Counted from the stretch's first letter, positions 45,391-54,589 are shown. The stretch is 64,000 nt of DNA from CAYTLW01 sp964438735 (GCA_964438735.1 CAYTLW010000028.1:1-64000), one strand, 5' to 3'. The notes: a model not told the origin generated them from the letters alone. A program made the numbers and translations.

Positions 45391-45693
45391 TCAGACGAAG
45401 TTGACCGAGCCGATCTCCTCGAGCGGTTGCGGATTCGGCGGCTCGTCGCAGCGGGCCTTTAGATCGGCCTGGAAGGCCTTGAAGGCGGCGCTGCCGGTGA
45501 GCAGGGCCTGCTTGTCCGGCCCATCGAAAGACGCGATGTGCACGAAGGTGACCCCATCCTGGAGCTTGAACGTGGCGTAGTGCACGCCGGGATCGCCCAG
45601 CGCGTTGAGCTCGGCGTAGACCGCGCGGACCAGCTCCTCGTTGTCCGACACACACTCCGGCTTGACCTTGTACGTCACCATCACACGACCCAT
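45391..45693 (-). CDS. Small dimeric alpha/beta-barrel (ABM-like) protein
   Basis: The protein has 100 residues. The ATG at 45693 follows GGAGG; the longer frame to 45852 would run into the leader of the divergent TonB receptor gene. The M-V-T-Y-K-V-K-P, H-Y-A-T-F-K-L-Q-D-G-V-T-F-V-H-I-A-S-F and A-F-K-A-F-Q-A-D-L segments fit the ferredoxin-like ABM fold. It is probably a soluble dimer; the substrate is unknown. A second ABM-like domain occurs in the gene at 12994. Confidence 0.65.
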   Translation of the reverse strand: MGRVMVTYKVKPECVSDNEELVRAVYAELNALGDPGVHYATFKLQDGVTFVHIASFDGPDKQALLTGSAAFKAFQADLKARCDEPPNPQPLEEIGSVNFV

Positions 45694-45893
45694 GGCAGCA
45701 CCTCCGATCGGGCATCCCGACTGTGGACACCGCGTGCCCGGACGCTGTGATCGGGCGGGCCGGCTGTCAAGGCGCGGTGACGGAAGTGCTGACATCGCGC
45801 CGGGAAGATCTCCCGAAAGCGCCGGGGCATACGCCTCTACCGGCCGCCGCAACCTGCGGGCACGCTGTCACCGGTATGCCTGGAGGCCGACCC
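45694..45893. promoter_or_regulatory. Divergent leader region of the TonB-receptor gene
   Basis: These 200 bases separate two divergent genes. GGCATAC (45826-45832) can pair with GTATGCC (45874-45880), which sits directly before the GGAGG of the receptor gene, so a hairpin could mask the ribosome-binding site. No recognised riboswitch core was found. Confidence 0.3.
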
Positions 45894-48185
45894 ATGTGCA
45901 AATCGCTCCGATTCATCCGACCTGTCGCGTTCATGGCCGTGCTCGGTTCGATGCTGACATCGGCTTCGTGGAGCCACGCCGCCGAATACGCTCCGGCCGA
46001 TCGCATCGGCGCCGAGGTGGTGCCGGCGCCTGTGGCCGTATCTCCAGTGGTGGTCTCTTCCCGACGATTCGCGCAGAAGTCCTTCGAGGTCGAGCGCAGC
46101 CTGCAGACCGTGGACGCCGACCAGCTGCGCGAGTTGCAGGCCTCCGGCGCGCCCGAAGCCCTGCACGAGACCACCGGCGTGCTGGTGCAGAAGACCAATC
46201 GCGGCGCCGGCGCGCCGATCCTGCGCGGCATGATCGGCCCGGCGAATCTCCTGGTGGTGGATGGCATCCGCTTCAACAACGCCACCTTCCGCACCGGGCC
46301 CAACCAGTACCTGGCGATGTTGGATCCGGTCTCATTCAGCCGCTTCGAAGTCATGATGGGCCCGGCCTCTGTGCTCTATGGGTCGGACGCCATGGGCGGC
46401 GTCATCCAGGCGGTGCCCCACGACTGGCCGGAGAAGGCCCAGACCGCCGGCGAGACCGGCTTGCGCTTCGGCAGCGCCGACAAGGCGGCGACCGTCTGGG
46501 GGCGGGCGGCCTGGCAGGCGGAGGGTACCGGCGTGCAGGCGGCGGCGGCGTTGCGTCGATTCGGCCAACTGCGGGCTGGCGGTGGGGTCATGCAGCCCAT
46601 CTCGGACTACCTGCAGGGGTCCTGGTCATTGCGCGGCCGGCACGAGATCGCGCCCGGTACGGAGCTTCGCCTGGCCTGGTTCGGCACCCGGATTCGAGAC
46701 GCCGGGCGGGCCGACCGCATCAACTCCGGCGACTTCCGCTTCTACGACAACGACGATGACCTGGGCTGGCTGGAGCTGCGGCATAAGGGCAGGGGCAAGG
46801 GCAGCCTGCGCCAGGCGCGCCTGGCGGCGACCATCCACCGCACCAACGAGAACGTCGACCGCTACCGCTGCACTGTCAACGACGTGGCCACGGACGTGGC
46901 TGGCTGCGTCGACGCCGCCGTGGCCCAACGTGGCGGTGGTTTCGGCGTCAATGACAGCATCCCGTCGCCGGACGCGCCGCTGACCCGCCAGACCACCAAC
47001 AACGACACGGTCTGGTCGCCCGGCGGCCTGGCCATGGGCCAGTGGGCGCTGCTGCAGGGGGCGCTGCTGTTGAGCGCCGGCCTGGAGGGGCAGTTCGACC
47101 TGGTCAGCGATTCGGCCAAGGAGGAGCGGCGGGCCGACAAGGGGTGGACCTGGAAGCAAGCCGATCGCGGCAACTTCTCCAACGACTCTACCTACACCAG
47201 CGTGGCGACCTTCCTGATGGCCGAGTTCGACCTGCTCGAGCGGGCCGACGACGTGGTGGTCGCCACCGCCGGCGTCCGCCTGTCGCAACTTCGCGCCCGC
47301 GCGGCTGCGGTGCCGGGTGTCGGCGATCTGGTTTATGACCACACCGGGGCGGTCGGTTCCATCGGTCTGCGCTGGCTGCATGGGCGCAACGCCATGGCCT
47401 ACGTCAACGCCTCGCAGGGCTTCCGGGCACCCAACCTGCAGGAGGTCACGGTCCTGGGCGATACGGGCAGCAAGTTCGAGGTGCCCAACGGCGACCTGGG
47501 CCCCGAGCGCAGCAACGCCTTCGAGCTGGGCGCCCGCTGGCGACGCGGCGAGATCGAGGTGCACGGCGCCGCATTCGCCAACCTGGTCGACGACGTGATC
47601 GACGAAAAGGAGCTCACATCCGAGCAGTGGAGCGATCTGCCCATCGACGCCAAGGAGGTTGGCAGCAAGACCGTGGTGCAGCGCTTCAACAGCCCTGGTG
47701 GCACGTTCCTCGGCGCCGAGTTGACCGCCAGGGGGCCCCGTTTCAAGCGACTGCAACCCTGGGCACGCGTGGCCTGGATCCGCGGTGAGATCGAGCGCAA
47801 GGGCGAGACGGTGCCCGCCCGACGCTCTCCGCCGCCCATGGGCGCCGGCGGCCTGCGCTGGGACGCCGCCAGCAGGCGCTGGTTCGTGGAGTTCTACAGT
47901 CGATTTGCCGGCGCCCAGGCGGATCTGCATCCCAGCGACGAGAGCGACCTGCGAATCTGCGAGGACCCGAATACGCCGGGCAAGACCTACAGCAAGTCGG
48001 GCACCCAGTGCCCCGGTTCGCCCGCGTGGTGGACACTCAACGCCCGCGGTGGCTTCGCCTTCAACGACAAGCTGCGGTTGGATGCCACGGTGCACAACGC
48101 GCTGGATGTGCCCTATCGCTACCACGGCTCGGGTTTTGACGAGGCCGGATTGGGGGTGACTGCGTCGGTGGTGGGAACTTTCTAG
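45894..48185 (+). CDS. TonB-dependent outer-membrane receptor
   Basis: The protein has 763 residues; the ATG at 45894 follows GGAGG. The signal peptide ends S-H-A, then a candidate TonB box (V-V-V-S-S). The plug domain (residues about 60-180) is clear: A-L-H-E-T-T-G-V-L-V-Q, I-L-R-G-M-I-G-P-A-N-L-L-V-V-D-G-I-R, and M-M-G-P-A-S-V-L-Y-G-S-D-A-M-G-G-V-I. The remainder is a beta-barrel ending in G-T-F, with the usual terminal Phe. It imports a scarce ligand such as a metal chelate, cobalamin or oligosaccharide; which one cannot be told. No TonB/ExbB/ExbD genes are in the window. The neighbouring GH57 lipoprotein gene makes a glycan ligand a fair guess. Confidence 0.9.
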   Translation: MCKSLRFIRPVAFMAVLGSMLTSASWSHAAEYAPADRIGAEVVPAPVAVSPVVVSSRRFAQKSFEVERSLQTVDADQLRELQASGAPEALHETTGVLVQKTNRGAGAPILRGMIGPANLLVVDGIRFNNATFRTGPNQYLAMLDPVSFSRFEVMMGPASVLYGSDAMGGVIQAVPHDWPEKAQTAGETGLRFGSADKAATVWGRAAWQAEGTGVQAAAALRRFGQLRAGGGVMQPISDYLQGSWSLRGRHEIAPGTELRLAWFGTRIRDAGRADRINSGDFRFYDNDDDLGWLELRHKGRGKGSLRQARLAATIHRTNENVDRYRCTVNDVATDVAGCVDAAVAQRGGGFGVNDSIPSPDAPLTRQTTNNDTVWSPGGLAMGQWALLQGALLLSAGLEGQFDLVSDSAKEERRADKGWTWKQADRGNFSNDSTYTSVATFLMAEFDLLERADDVVVATAGVRLSQLRARAAAVPGVGDLVYDHTGAVGSIGLRWLHGRNAMAYVNASQGFRAPNLQEVTVLGDTGSKFEVPNGDLGPERSNAFELGARWRRGEIEVHGAAFANLVDDVIDEKELTSEQWSDLPIDAKEVGSKTVVQRFNSPGGTFLGAELTARGPRFKRLQPWARVAWIRGEIERKGETVPARRSPPPMGAGGLRWDAASRRWFVEFYSRFAGAQADLHPSDESDLRICEDPNTPGKTYSKSGTQCPGSPAWWTLNARGGFAFNDKLRLDATVHNALDVPYRYHGSGFDEAGLGVTASVVGTF

Positions 48186-48245
48186 CCATCTCCAGGGCTT
48201 CTTGGCCCAGGTCAAAACGGCTCGCCTCGCGGGGCCAAGAATCGC

Positions 48246-48275
48246 CTGCCCAAACCGCAACGCGTCCGCTATACT
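48246..48275 (+). promoter_or_regulatory. Putative promoter of the GH57 lipoprotein gene
   Basis: CTGCCC (48246-48251), 18 bases, TATACT (48270-48275), 24 bases before the GTG start. TATACT is the best -10 match seen in the window. Confidence 0.35.
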
Positions 48276-48299
48276 CCGCGCCCTTCGCAGGAGGCCGCC

Positions 48300-51200
48300 G
48301 TGAAACGGACCCCCCGACTTGCCGTCAACTCTTTGATCATACTGGCGACTTTCGTTGTTGCCGCGTGCGCGGTGACACCGGATATGGCCGACCGGGATCC
48401 GGCCGCCGGCGGTGCTGGCGTGTCGGCAAAGATCGGCGACTACAACAAGACCGTAGATGGTTCGACGACCTTCGATGCGGGTTCACCCGTAGACGTGCCC
48501 GTCGTAGTCGACAGCGGCACGCCGCCGCCCAAAGACGCGGGCGACAAGCCGCCGGTGGACGCCGGCCCGATCAAGGATACCAACAAGCCGCCCGTGGACG
48601 CCGGCCCGGACATCACCAAGGATGCCGGTCCCACCTGGCCACCCGGCAAGCTGCAGGTGCTGAGCGCGTTTTCGCCCGACGGCAAGAACGTCAAGGTGCG
48701 CTTCAACAAGCCGCCCGAGGCCAAGGGGTCGGCCAAGACCTCCAACTTCACCATCTCCTCGAGCACCGGCGACAAGATCGCGGTGTTGTCCTCCAAGCTG
48801 GACATCAACCCGGTGATGGTCGCCCTGACGTTGGATCCCAAGGCCAAGATCAACCCCCAGGTCACCTACACGGTGCTGGTCAAATCGCTGAAAGCCGCTG
48901 ACGGCCAGGGGCTGGACAGCGGCAAGCGCAAGGCGGTCATCAAGCGCACGGTCTACCTGCACCTGATGTTCCACCAGCACCAGCCGACCTACGAAGATCC
49001 GCTGAAAGATGAGCTGCAGTCGCCCTGGGTGCGCAAACACGCCACCAAGGACTACTACGATATGGCCAGCGTGCTGGAGCCCTACCCGAAGGTCCACCTG
49101 ACCATGAACCTGACCGCGGTGCTGCTCAAGCAGCTGCAGCACTTCTACGTCGAGCGCATGAAGCCCTACGTGGACACCAAGAAGAACACCGTCGACGCCA
49201 AGGCCTTCCTGGCCGCATGGAAGGGCAAGACCGACCCGTGGATCGACCTGCTGCTGGAGCCCACCCCGACGCCCAAGGCCGCCTCCGAGAAGCAGATCGG
49301 CCTGCTCTATGCCGACCCATGGAGCTGCGTGTCCACCTCGCCCGTGTTGATGAAGCGCTTCCCCGCCTACGCGGCGTTGCGTGATAAGAACCCGGCCACG
49401 CTGACCCAGAAGGACTATCTCGGCCTGAAGATCTGGTTCGAGCTCGCCTGGATGGATCCAGACTTCCTGCACGGCCCGGTCAAGCTGGCAACGGGCGACG
49501 TGGTCGATATGACCGACATCATCGCCGCCAAACCCGGCGGCATCTTCGAGTTGAAGGTGCCCTTGAGCGAGGCGTTGGCCAATCGGATCGTGGCCGAAGA
49601 GTACAAGATCATGGCCGCCGTGGTGCCCATCCACAAGCAGATGGCCTACGACCCGGACAAATATACGGGCCAGATCGAGCTGTCGACGACGCCCTTCTAT
49701 CACCCGATCCTGCCGCTGATTCACGACACCGACCTGATGAGCCAGGGCCAGCCCTGGGATCCGAAGCCGCCCAAGCGCTTCAACTACCCCAAGGATGCCT
49801 CGGCCCAGGTCGGTCGTGCGGTGGCCTACTTCGAGGATCTGTTCGGCATCAAGCCGCGCGGCATGTGGCCCGGTGAGGGCTCGGTGGCTGAAGAGGTGGT
49901 GCAGCACTTCGTCGAGCACGGTGTGGTCTGGGTGGCCACCGACCAGCAGGTCATGAACAAGAGCGGTGGCGCCCCGGGTGGCGCGCCGGTGCGGCCCTTC
50001 CTGGTCGACGCCGATACGAAAAAGGGCAGCGACGGCAGCAACAAGGATGAGCTCGCCGTCTACTTCCGCAATACCCAGCAGTCCAACGACATGGGCTTCA
50101 AGTACCAGAGCCTGACGGGCGAGCAGTCGTCCAGCGACCTGGTCAAGAACGTGGTCGCCCAGGCGCCCTCATTCGGCGCTGAAGACCGGGTGATCACGTT
50201 GATTCTCGATGGCGAGAACGCCTGGGAGACGTTCAGCAAGGAGCACGATGGCAAGGGCTTCTTCCACAAGCTCTACACCAAGCTCTCCGCCGCCTACGAC
50301 GCGGGCGAGATCATCACCGTCACCGGCAGCGAGTACCTGCTGGGCAACCCCAGTCGTAACGTGCCGGCGCACCAGATCAGCAAGCTGCCCGAGCTCGAGC
50401 CCCTGTTCCCGGGTTCGTGGATCGGCGGCAACTTCTCCATCTGGATCGGCGAAGGTGAGGAGAACGCCGCCTGGGCCTACCTGCACACCGCGCGCGCCGA
50501 TCTGGCCAAGTCCGGTCTCAAGCAGCCCGACCCCAAGACACTGCTGCCGACCAAGAAGAACACGGTGGAATACGAGACCTGGCGGGCCTTCGACGAGATG
50601 TACGGCGCCGAGGGCTCGGACTGGTTCTGGTGGTATGGCGCCGACATGACCTCGCCGAGCAACAACGACTCCCCCTTTGACCTGGCCTTCCGCACCCACC
50701 TGGCGGGCATGTATCAGCATATGAACGCGGCGCTGAAGCTGCAGGGCAAGGCGGAGATTCCCATGCCCGTGTTCAAGCCGCTGATCCAGGCCGCCGAACA
50801 GCTGCCTCAAGGGCCGTTGGTGCCGGCGCCGAAGCTGGACGGCAAGTTCAGCCCCAACGAGACCGAGTGGAGCGCCAAGGGTGGCTTCTTCTTTGACTCC
50901 GATACCGCCGACGCGCAGGCCAATCCGGACGATTGGATCGCCGCGGTCTACTACGGCACCGACGCCAAGGGCTTGTACCTGGGCGTGCAGCATAACTTTG
51001 ATCTCAGCGGGTTGAATGGCTCGGCCTTGCTCGTCTACCTGAGCCAGAAGCACATCACCAACCCAAAAACCGGCACGTTCAAGCAAGATCCCTTCTATAG
51101 CAAGACGCGTACTGGCGCCGATCTGGCCATGAAGGCCGGCGGCGCCTCGCGGGAGCTGTCGGTGTGGATGCAGGGTGGCAAGTCCAAGGCGGAGCTGCGG

Positions 51201-51893
51201 GTGAGCGACGGCAAGTCCAACTGGCCGAAGCTGGCCAAGAAGACCTTCACCGGCGCGGTGGGTGGCCCGGTCAAGGGTGGCAAGCTCATCGAGATCCTGC
51301 TGCCCTGGGCCGACCTGGGCATGAGCGATGGCGACCCGGTGGAGGTGCGCCTGGGCTTCCTGCATGTGGGCAAGCTGGCCGATACGGCGCCTTCGCTGGA
51401 GGCCAAGCAGCTCATCGAAGACGCCACCAACGCGGTCTTCTGCACCTTCGAGGTCGACGCTCGCGGGGCCAGCGGCCCCCATGGCATCAAGCTGGACCTG
51501 TGGAACAAAATCGACACCTGGCCACCTCCCAATGGCAAGGGCGTGGTCTACATCGCGGGCAATCACCCCAAACTCGGCATGAAGACCAAGTGGGTGCCCA
51601 ACAAGATCGCCATGCGAGACGACGGCAAGGAAGGCGACAAGAAGGCCGGCGACGGCATCTGGACGCGCGTCTTCGACCTGTCCCGCGGCACCACGCTCAA
51701 GTACAAGTACACCATTGGTCTGCCCAAGGACGAGGGCAAGTGGGCCGGCACCGAGGAGTTCCCGCTGACCGAGCGTGGCCTCAACGTGACCAAGAATCCC
51801 ACCAAGACCAAGATGACCATTTCCGACGTATTCGCTGACCGGCCAGAACAATCGGGGCAAGCTGCGCCGAAGACCGTAATCAAGGAGCTCTAG
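48300..51893 (+). CDS. Glycoside hydrolase family 57 lipoprotein with carbohydrate-binding C-terminus
   Basis: The protein has 1,197 residues; the GTG at 48300 follows GGAGG. The lipobox is V-V-A-A-C (Cys23), followed by a Pro/Asp/Lys linker and a Big-like beta domain (about residues 115-215). The GH57 core is recognised from its conserved regions: F-H225-Q-H-Q-P, the W-P-G-E-G nucleophile region (Glu near 526) and L-D-G-E-N-A-W (Asp near 637). This architecture matches amylopullulanase/alpha-glucan-acting GH57 enzymes with a DOMON-like C-terminal domain (about 845-1,045). The last 120 residues, with Y-I-A-G-N-H-P-K-L-G and L-K-Y-K-Y-T-I, look like a CBM20/48-type starch-binding domain. Anchored at the cell surface, it would attack alpha-glucans. 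The next gene starts directly after its stop. Confidence 0.85.
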   Translation: MKRTPRLAVNSLIILATFVVAACAVTPDMADRDPAAGGAGVSAKIGDYNKTVDGSTTFDAGSPVDVPVVVDSGTPPPKDAGDKPPVDAGPIKDTNKPPVDAGPDITKDAGPTWPPGKLQVLSAFSPDGKNVKVRFNKPPEAKGSAKTSNFTISSSTGDKIAVLSSKLDINPVMVALTLDPKAKINPQVTYTVLVKSLKAADGQGLDSGKRKAVIKRTVYLHLMFHQHQPTYEDPLKDELQSPWVRKHATKDYYDMASVLEPYPKVHLTMNLTAVLLKQLQHFYVERMKPYVDTKKNTVDAKAFLAAWKGKTDPWIDLLLEPTPTPKAASEKQIGLLYADPWSCVSTSPVLMKRFPAYAALRDKNPATLTQKDYLGLKIWFELAWMDPDFLHGPVKLATGDVVDMTDIIAAKPGGIFELKVPLSEALANRIVAEEYKIMAAVVPIHKQMAYDPDKYTGQIELSTTPFYHPILPLIHDTDLMSQGQPWDPKPPKRFNYPKDASAQVGRAVAYFEDLFGIKPRGMWPGEGSVAEEVVQHFVEHGVVWVATDQQVMNKSGGAPGGAPVRPFLVDADTKKGSDGSNKDELAVYFRNTQQSNDMGFKYQSLTGEQSSSDLVKNVVAQAPSFGAEDRVITLILDGENAWETFSKEHDGKGFFHKLYTKLSAAYDAGEIITVTGSEYLLGNPSRNVPAHQISKLPELEPLFPGSWIGGNFSIWIGEGEENAAWAYLHTARADLAKSGLKQPDPKTLLPTKKNTVEYETWRAFDEMYGAEGSDWFWWYGADMTSPSNNDSPFDLAFRTHLAGMYQHMNAALKLQGKAEIPMPVFKPLIQAAEQLPQGPLVPAPKLDGKFSPNETEWSAKGGFFFDSDTADAQANPDDWIAAVYYGTDAKGLYLGVQHNFDLSGLNGSALLVYLSQKHITNPKTGTFKQDPFYSKTRTGADLAMKAGGASRELSVWMQGGKSKAELRVSDGKSNWPKLAKKTFTGAVGGPVKGGKLIEILLPWADLGMSDGDPVEVRLGFLHVGKLADTAPSLEAKQLIEDATNAVFCTFEVDARGASGPHGIKLDLWNKIDTWPPPNGKGVVYIAGNHPKLGMKTKWVPNKIAMRDDGKEGDKKAGDGIWTRVFDLSRGTTLKYKYTIGLPKDEGKWAGTEEFPLTERGLNVTKNPTKTKMTISDVFADRPEQSGQAAPKTVIKEL

Positions 51894-52856
51894 ATGAAAT
51901 CGATCCATTTCCCCATCGCCGCGCTGGTCGCCGCGCTCTCGCTGGTCCTGTTCGCCGGCTGCGGTAACAAGAAAGCGCCCGCCGAGCCCGTCGCCGTCAA
52001 GGCCGAGCCCGCCGCCGCCCCGGGTGCCGCCGCCAAGGCGCCCCTGCCCGCCGACAAAGCCGTGGTCGCCGCGGCCGCCAAGAAGGCCGCCGGTGGCGCC
52101 CACGAAGGTCACGACCACGAAGGCCATGACCACGCCGGTCACGACCACGCCGGTCACGACCACGCCGGTCATGACCACGGCGGCGGCGCTGCGCCGGGTG
52201 GACCGTCGGGCAAGGTGCTCGAGTCGCTGGATGCAGGCACGTACACCTACCTGCGCATCGCCAGCAGCAAGGGCGAGATCTGGGCCGCCGTGCCGGCGAC
52301 CGACAAGAAGGTCGGCGACATGGTGGCGCTGGCCGGCGCCATGGAGATGAAGAACTTCAAGAGCAAGACCCTGGACCGCGAGTTCCCGAGCATCTGGTTC
52401 GGCACCCTGGCCACCGGTGGTGCCGCCCATGGTGCTGCCGCTCCGGCCGGCAATCCCGCCGTGCATGGCGCCGCCGTGGCGCCCGCGGCCAAGAGCGGCG
52501 CCGATCGCGCCAAGGCTGGCGGCAAGATCGGCGAGGCCGTGCCGAAAGCCGAAGGCGCCGACGCCGTGACCGTGGCCGAGCTGTGGGCCAAGCGAAAGGA
52601 GCTGGCCGGCAAGAAGGTCAGCCTGCGCGGCAAGGTCGTGCGCTACAGCGCCAACATCATGGGCAGCAACTGGATGCACCTGCAGGACGGCAGCGGCAGC
52701 GCCGCGGACAAGACCCATGACGTCACCGCCACCAGCAAGGCCACCGCCAAGGTCGGCGACGTGGTGCTGGTCTCGGGCGTGGTGGCCATCGACCGCAACA
52801 TCGGCGCCGGCTATAACTACCCCGTGCTGATCGAAGACGCGGCCGTGAGCAAGTAG
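51894..52856 (+). CDS. Lipoprotein with His-rich GHDH repeats and an OB-fold domain
   Basis: The protein has 320 residues. Its ATG directly follows the TAG of the GH57 gene, with AAGGAG inside that gene's end, so the two are coupled. The lipobox is L-F-A-G-C (Cys23). An Ala/Pro/Lys linker leads to five G-H-D-H-[AEG] pentapeptides (15-bp repeats, about 52105-52180), a probable Zn/Ni/Cu-binding loop. A small beta domain follows (residues about 105-160). The C-terminal 80 residues look like an OB-fold (K-V-S-L-R-G-K-V-V-R-Y, W-M-H-L-Q-D-G-S-G, V-V-L-V-S-G-V-V-A-I-D). The role may be metal-responsive or metal-storing; no enzyme motif. Confidence 0.7.
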   Translation: MKSIHFPIAALVAALSLVLFAGCGNKKAPAEPVAVKAEPAAAPGAAAKAPLPADKAVVAAAAKKAAGGAHEGHDHEGHDHAGHDHAGHDHAGHDHGGGAAPGGPSGKVLESLDAGTYTYLRIASSKGEIWAAVPATDKKVGDMVALAGAMEMKNFKSKTLDREFPSIWFGTLATGGAAHGAAAPAGNPAVHGAAVAPAAKSGADRAKAGGKIGEAVPKAEGADAVTVAELWAKRKELAGKKVSLRGKVVRYSANIMGSNWMHLQDGSGSAADKTHDVTATSKATAKVGDVVLVSGVVAIDRNIGAGYNYPVLIEDAAVSK

Positions 52857-52901
52857 CCCCACCGGCGCGCCACCGATCGTCGGATCGAGGCCACGCGCTC
52901 C

Positions 52902-54338
52902 ATGGGTGATCGCGACACCATCATGCCGCCGCCGCCACCGCGGCCCTCCCAACGGGTCGAGGCGGCGCTGGGCCTGTGGCTGGTCTGCTCGCCAGACGCC
53001 GGCCGCACCGGCGAGACGTTGCCCCTGGCCGGACGCATCACCTGCACGGTCGGGCGTGGCGACGACGCCACTTTCTGCGTCGACGACCACTGGCAATCGC
53101 GCGCCCACTTCCGCCTGGACATCGTCGCCGACGGCGGCATGGGCAGCTGGGCGGTACAGGATCTCGGCACCCGCAACGGCACCTTCCTCAACGGCCACAA
53201 GCTCGCCGGCCAGGCGGCATTGCATCCCGGTGATGTCTTGCGAGCGGGCTCGAGCGTGCTGGTCTTCGCCAACGGCGACAAATCCAGCGACGACATGGGA
53301 CTGGTCGGCTGGTCCGCCGCCCTGGCCGGCATTCGGGCCCGCATCGGCCGCGCCGCCACCGGCAACCGGCCGGTGCACGTATTGGGCGAGTCCGGCGTCG
53401 GCAAGGAGGTGGTCGCCCGGGCCATTCACGAGCGCTCGCCGCGCGCCAAGGGACCTTTCCTGGCTCTGAACATGGCCACCCTGGTCGAAAACCTGGCCGA
53501 GTCCCAGCTCTTCGGCCACAAGCGGGGCGCGTTTTCAGGCGCTTCCGCCGACCAGCAGGGCGTCTTCGACGCTGCGCACGGCGGGACCCTGCTCCTGGAC
53601 GAGATTGGCGAGCTCTCCCTGCCCCTGCAGGCCAAACTCCTGCGCGCCGTGGAGAGCGGCGAGGTCCAGCGGGTCGGCGACGCCCGCGCCCACCGCGTAG
53701 ATGTGCGACTGATCACCGCCACCCATCGCGACCTGGAGGAGATGGTCGCCCAGGGCAGCTTCCGTCAGGACCTCTTCTGGCGCCTGGCCCACGGCGGCAT
53801 CCGGCTGCCACCGCTGCGCGACCGGCGCCTGGACGTGGTGCCCCTGGTGGACCACTTCCTGGCCCTGGCGGGATCGCCGCCCATGTCCAAGGTGGTCCTG
53901 CTGCACCCGCAGGCGTCCTGGTACGGCGCCGAGTTGATGGAGCACTACCTCATCCATCATTGGCCGGGCAATGTGCGCGAGCTGCGCCAGGAGGTCGGTC
54001 AACTCGCCGAGATCATGGCCGCGCGGCGGGATGACCAGCTGACGGGGCCGATCCCGCCCCTGGAAGAGGTGCTGGGCGCACGGGTGCGGCCAGGGCAGCC
54101 AGGGCCCGTCACCACGCCCGCGCCGGCTCCGGTGGTGGACCCGGCGGAGCGGCTGCGGATAGAGGGCCTGTTGGCCGATGCAGAGGCGCTGGCGGCGGCG
54201 ATTCGCAGCGAAGAAGGCGGCAACATCAAGGGGTTCGCGGTCCGCGCGGCCCAAGTGCTCGGCAAGAGCCCGGCGAGCGTGCGGCGGGCGGTCTATCGGC
54301 GATTGGGGCCGTTGCGTGAGGCGCTTCGCGAGGATTGA
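52902..54338 (+). CDS. Sigma-54-dependent activator with N-terminal FHA domain
   Basis: The protein has 478 residues. Residues about 45-122 are an FHA phosphothreonine-binding domain (G-R-G at 51-53, S-R-A-H at 66-69, L-G-T-R-N-G-T-F-L-N-G at 88-98). The AAA+ domain has Walker A G162-E-S-G-V-G-K-E, the loop G-A-F-S-G-A (209-214, T-to-S variant of GAFTGA), Walker B G-T-L-L-L-D-E (228-234), and W-P-G-N-V-R-E-L. The C-terminal 60 residues hold a helix-turn-helix-like segment (V-L-G-K-S-P-A-S-V-R-R-A-V). Such proteins sense Ser/Thr-kinase signalling and activate sigma-54 promoters. It is the last gene before a consensus sigma-54 promoter (54590-54605). Confidence 0.92.
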   Translation: MGDRDTIMPPPPPRPSQRVEAALGLWLVCSPDAGRTGETLPLAGRITCTVGRGDDATFCVDDHWQSRAHFRLDIVADGGMGSWAVQDLGTRNGTFLNGHKLAGQAALHPGDVLRAGSSVLVFANGDKSSDDMGLVGWSAALAGIRARIGRAATGNRPVHVLGESGVGKEVVARAIHERSPRAKGPFLALNMATLVENLAESQLFGHKRGAFSGASADQQGVFDAAHGGTLLLDEIGELSLPLQAKLLRAVESGEVQRVGDARAHRVDVRLITATHRDLEEMVAQGSFRQDLFWRLAHGGIRLPPLRDRRLDVVPLVDHFLALAGSPPMSKVVLLHPQASWYGAELMEHYLIHHWPGNVRELRQEVGQLAEIMAARRDDQLTGPIPPLEEVLGARVRPGQPGPVTTPAPAPVVDPAERLRIEGLLADAEALAAAIRSEEGGNIKGFAVRAAQVLGKSPASVRRAVYRRLGPLREALRED

Positions 54339-54365
54339 GGGCGTCGTTCCGATTCGAAGGAAGGC

Positions 54366-54442
54366 TCGCGCAAAGCCGCAAAGACGCTAAGTTTTTGGCA
54401 CTCAATCTTCTTGGGTCTTCGCGGCTTGGCGGCTTTGCGCGA
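54366..54442 (+). repeat. Long inverted repeat (14-bp perfect stem)
   Basis: TCGCGCAAAGCCGC (54366-54379) is a perfect inverted copy of 54429-54442, with a 49-base loop containing an AAGACGC/GTCTTCGCGG partial pairing. It resembles mobile intergenic hairpin families, but no second copy was noticed in the window. Confidence 0.6.
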
Positions 54443-54589
54443 AATCTGTCTTTGGGCTTTCGTGTGACACCGCACACTCCTCGTCACACCCGCACACGGC
54501 AAACGCTCCGTTTCTGGGGCCACAATCCTGGCCGAAATACCTTCTCAATAGCTGGTAAACAAGCGTGAAATTGCGACTTGACCCGACGC

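Noticed and set aside
45694..45852. Longer start for the ABM-like protein at 45852
   Set aside because: It lacks a ribosome-binding site and runs through the divergent leader region; the ATG at 45693 has GGAGG.
45780..45893. Possible cobalamin riboswitch before the TonB receptor gene
   Set aside because: GGGAAG and CCGCAAC stretches occur, but the conserved GCCACTG core and the order and spacing of the other boxes are missing.
54405..54420. Second sigma-54-like site TGGCACTCAATCTTC
   Set aside because: The -12 half reads CTTC instead of TTGC; only the site at 54590 matches.
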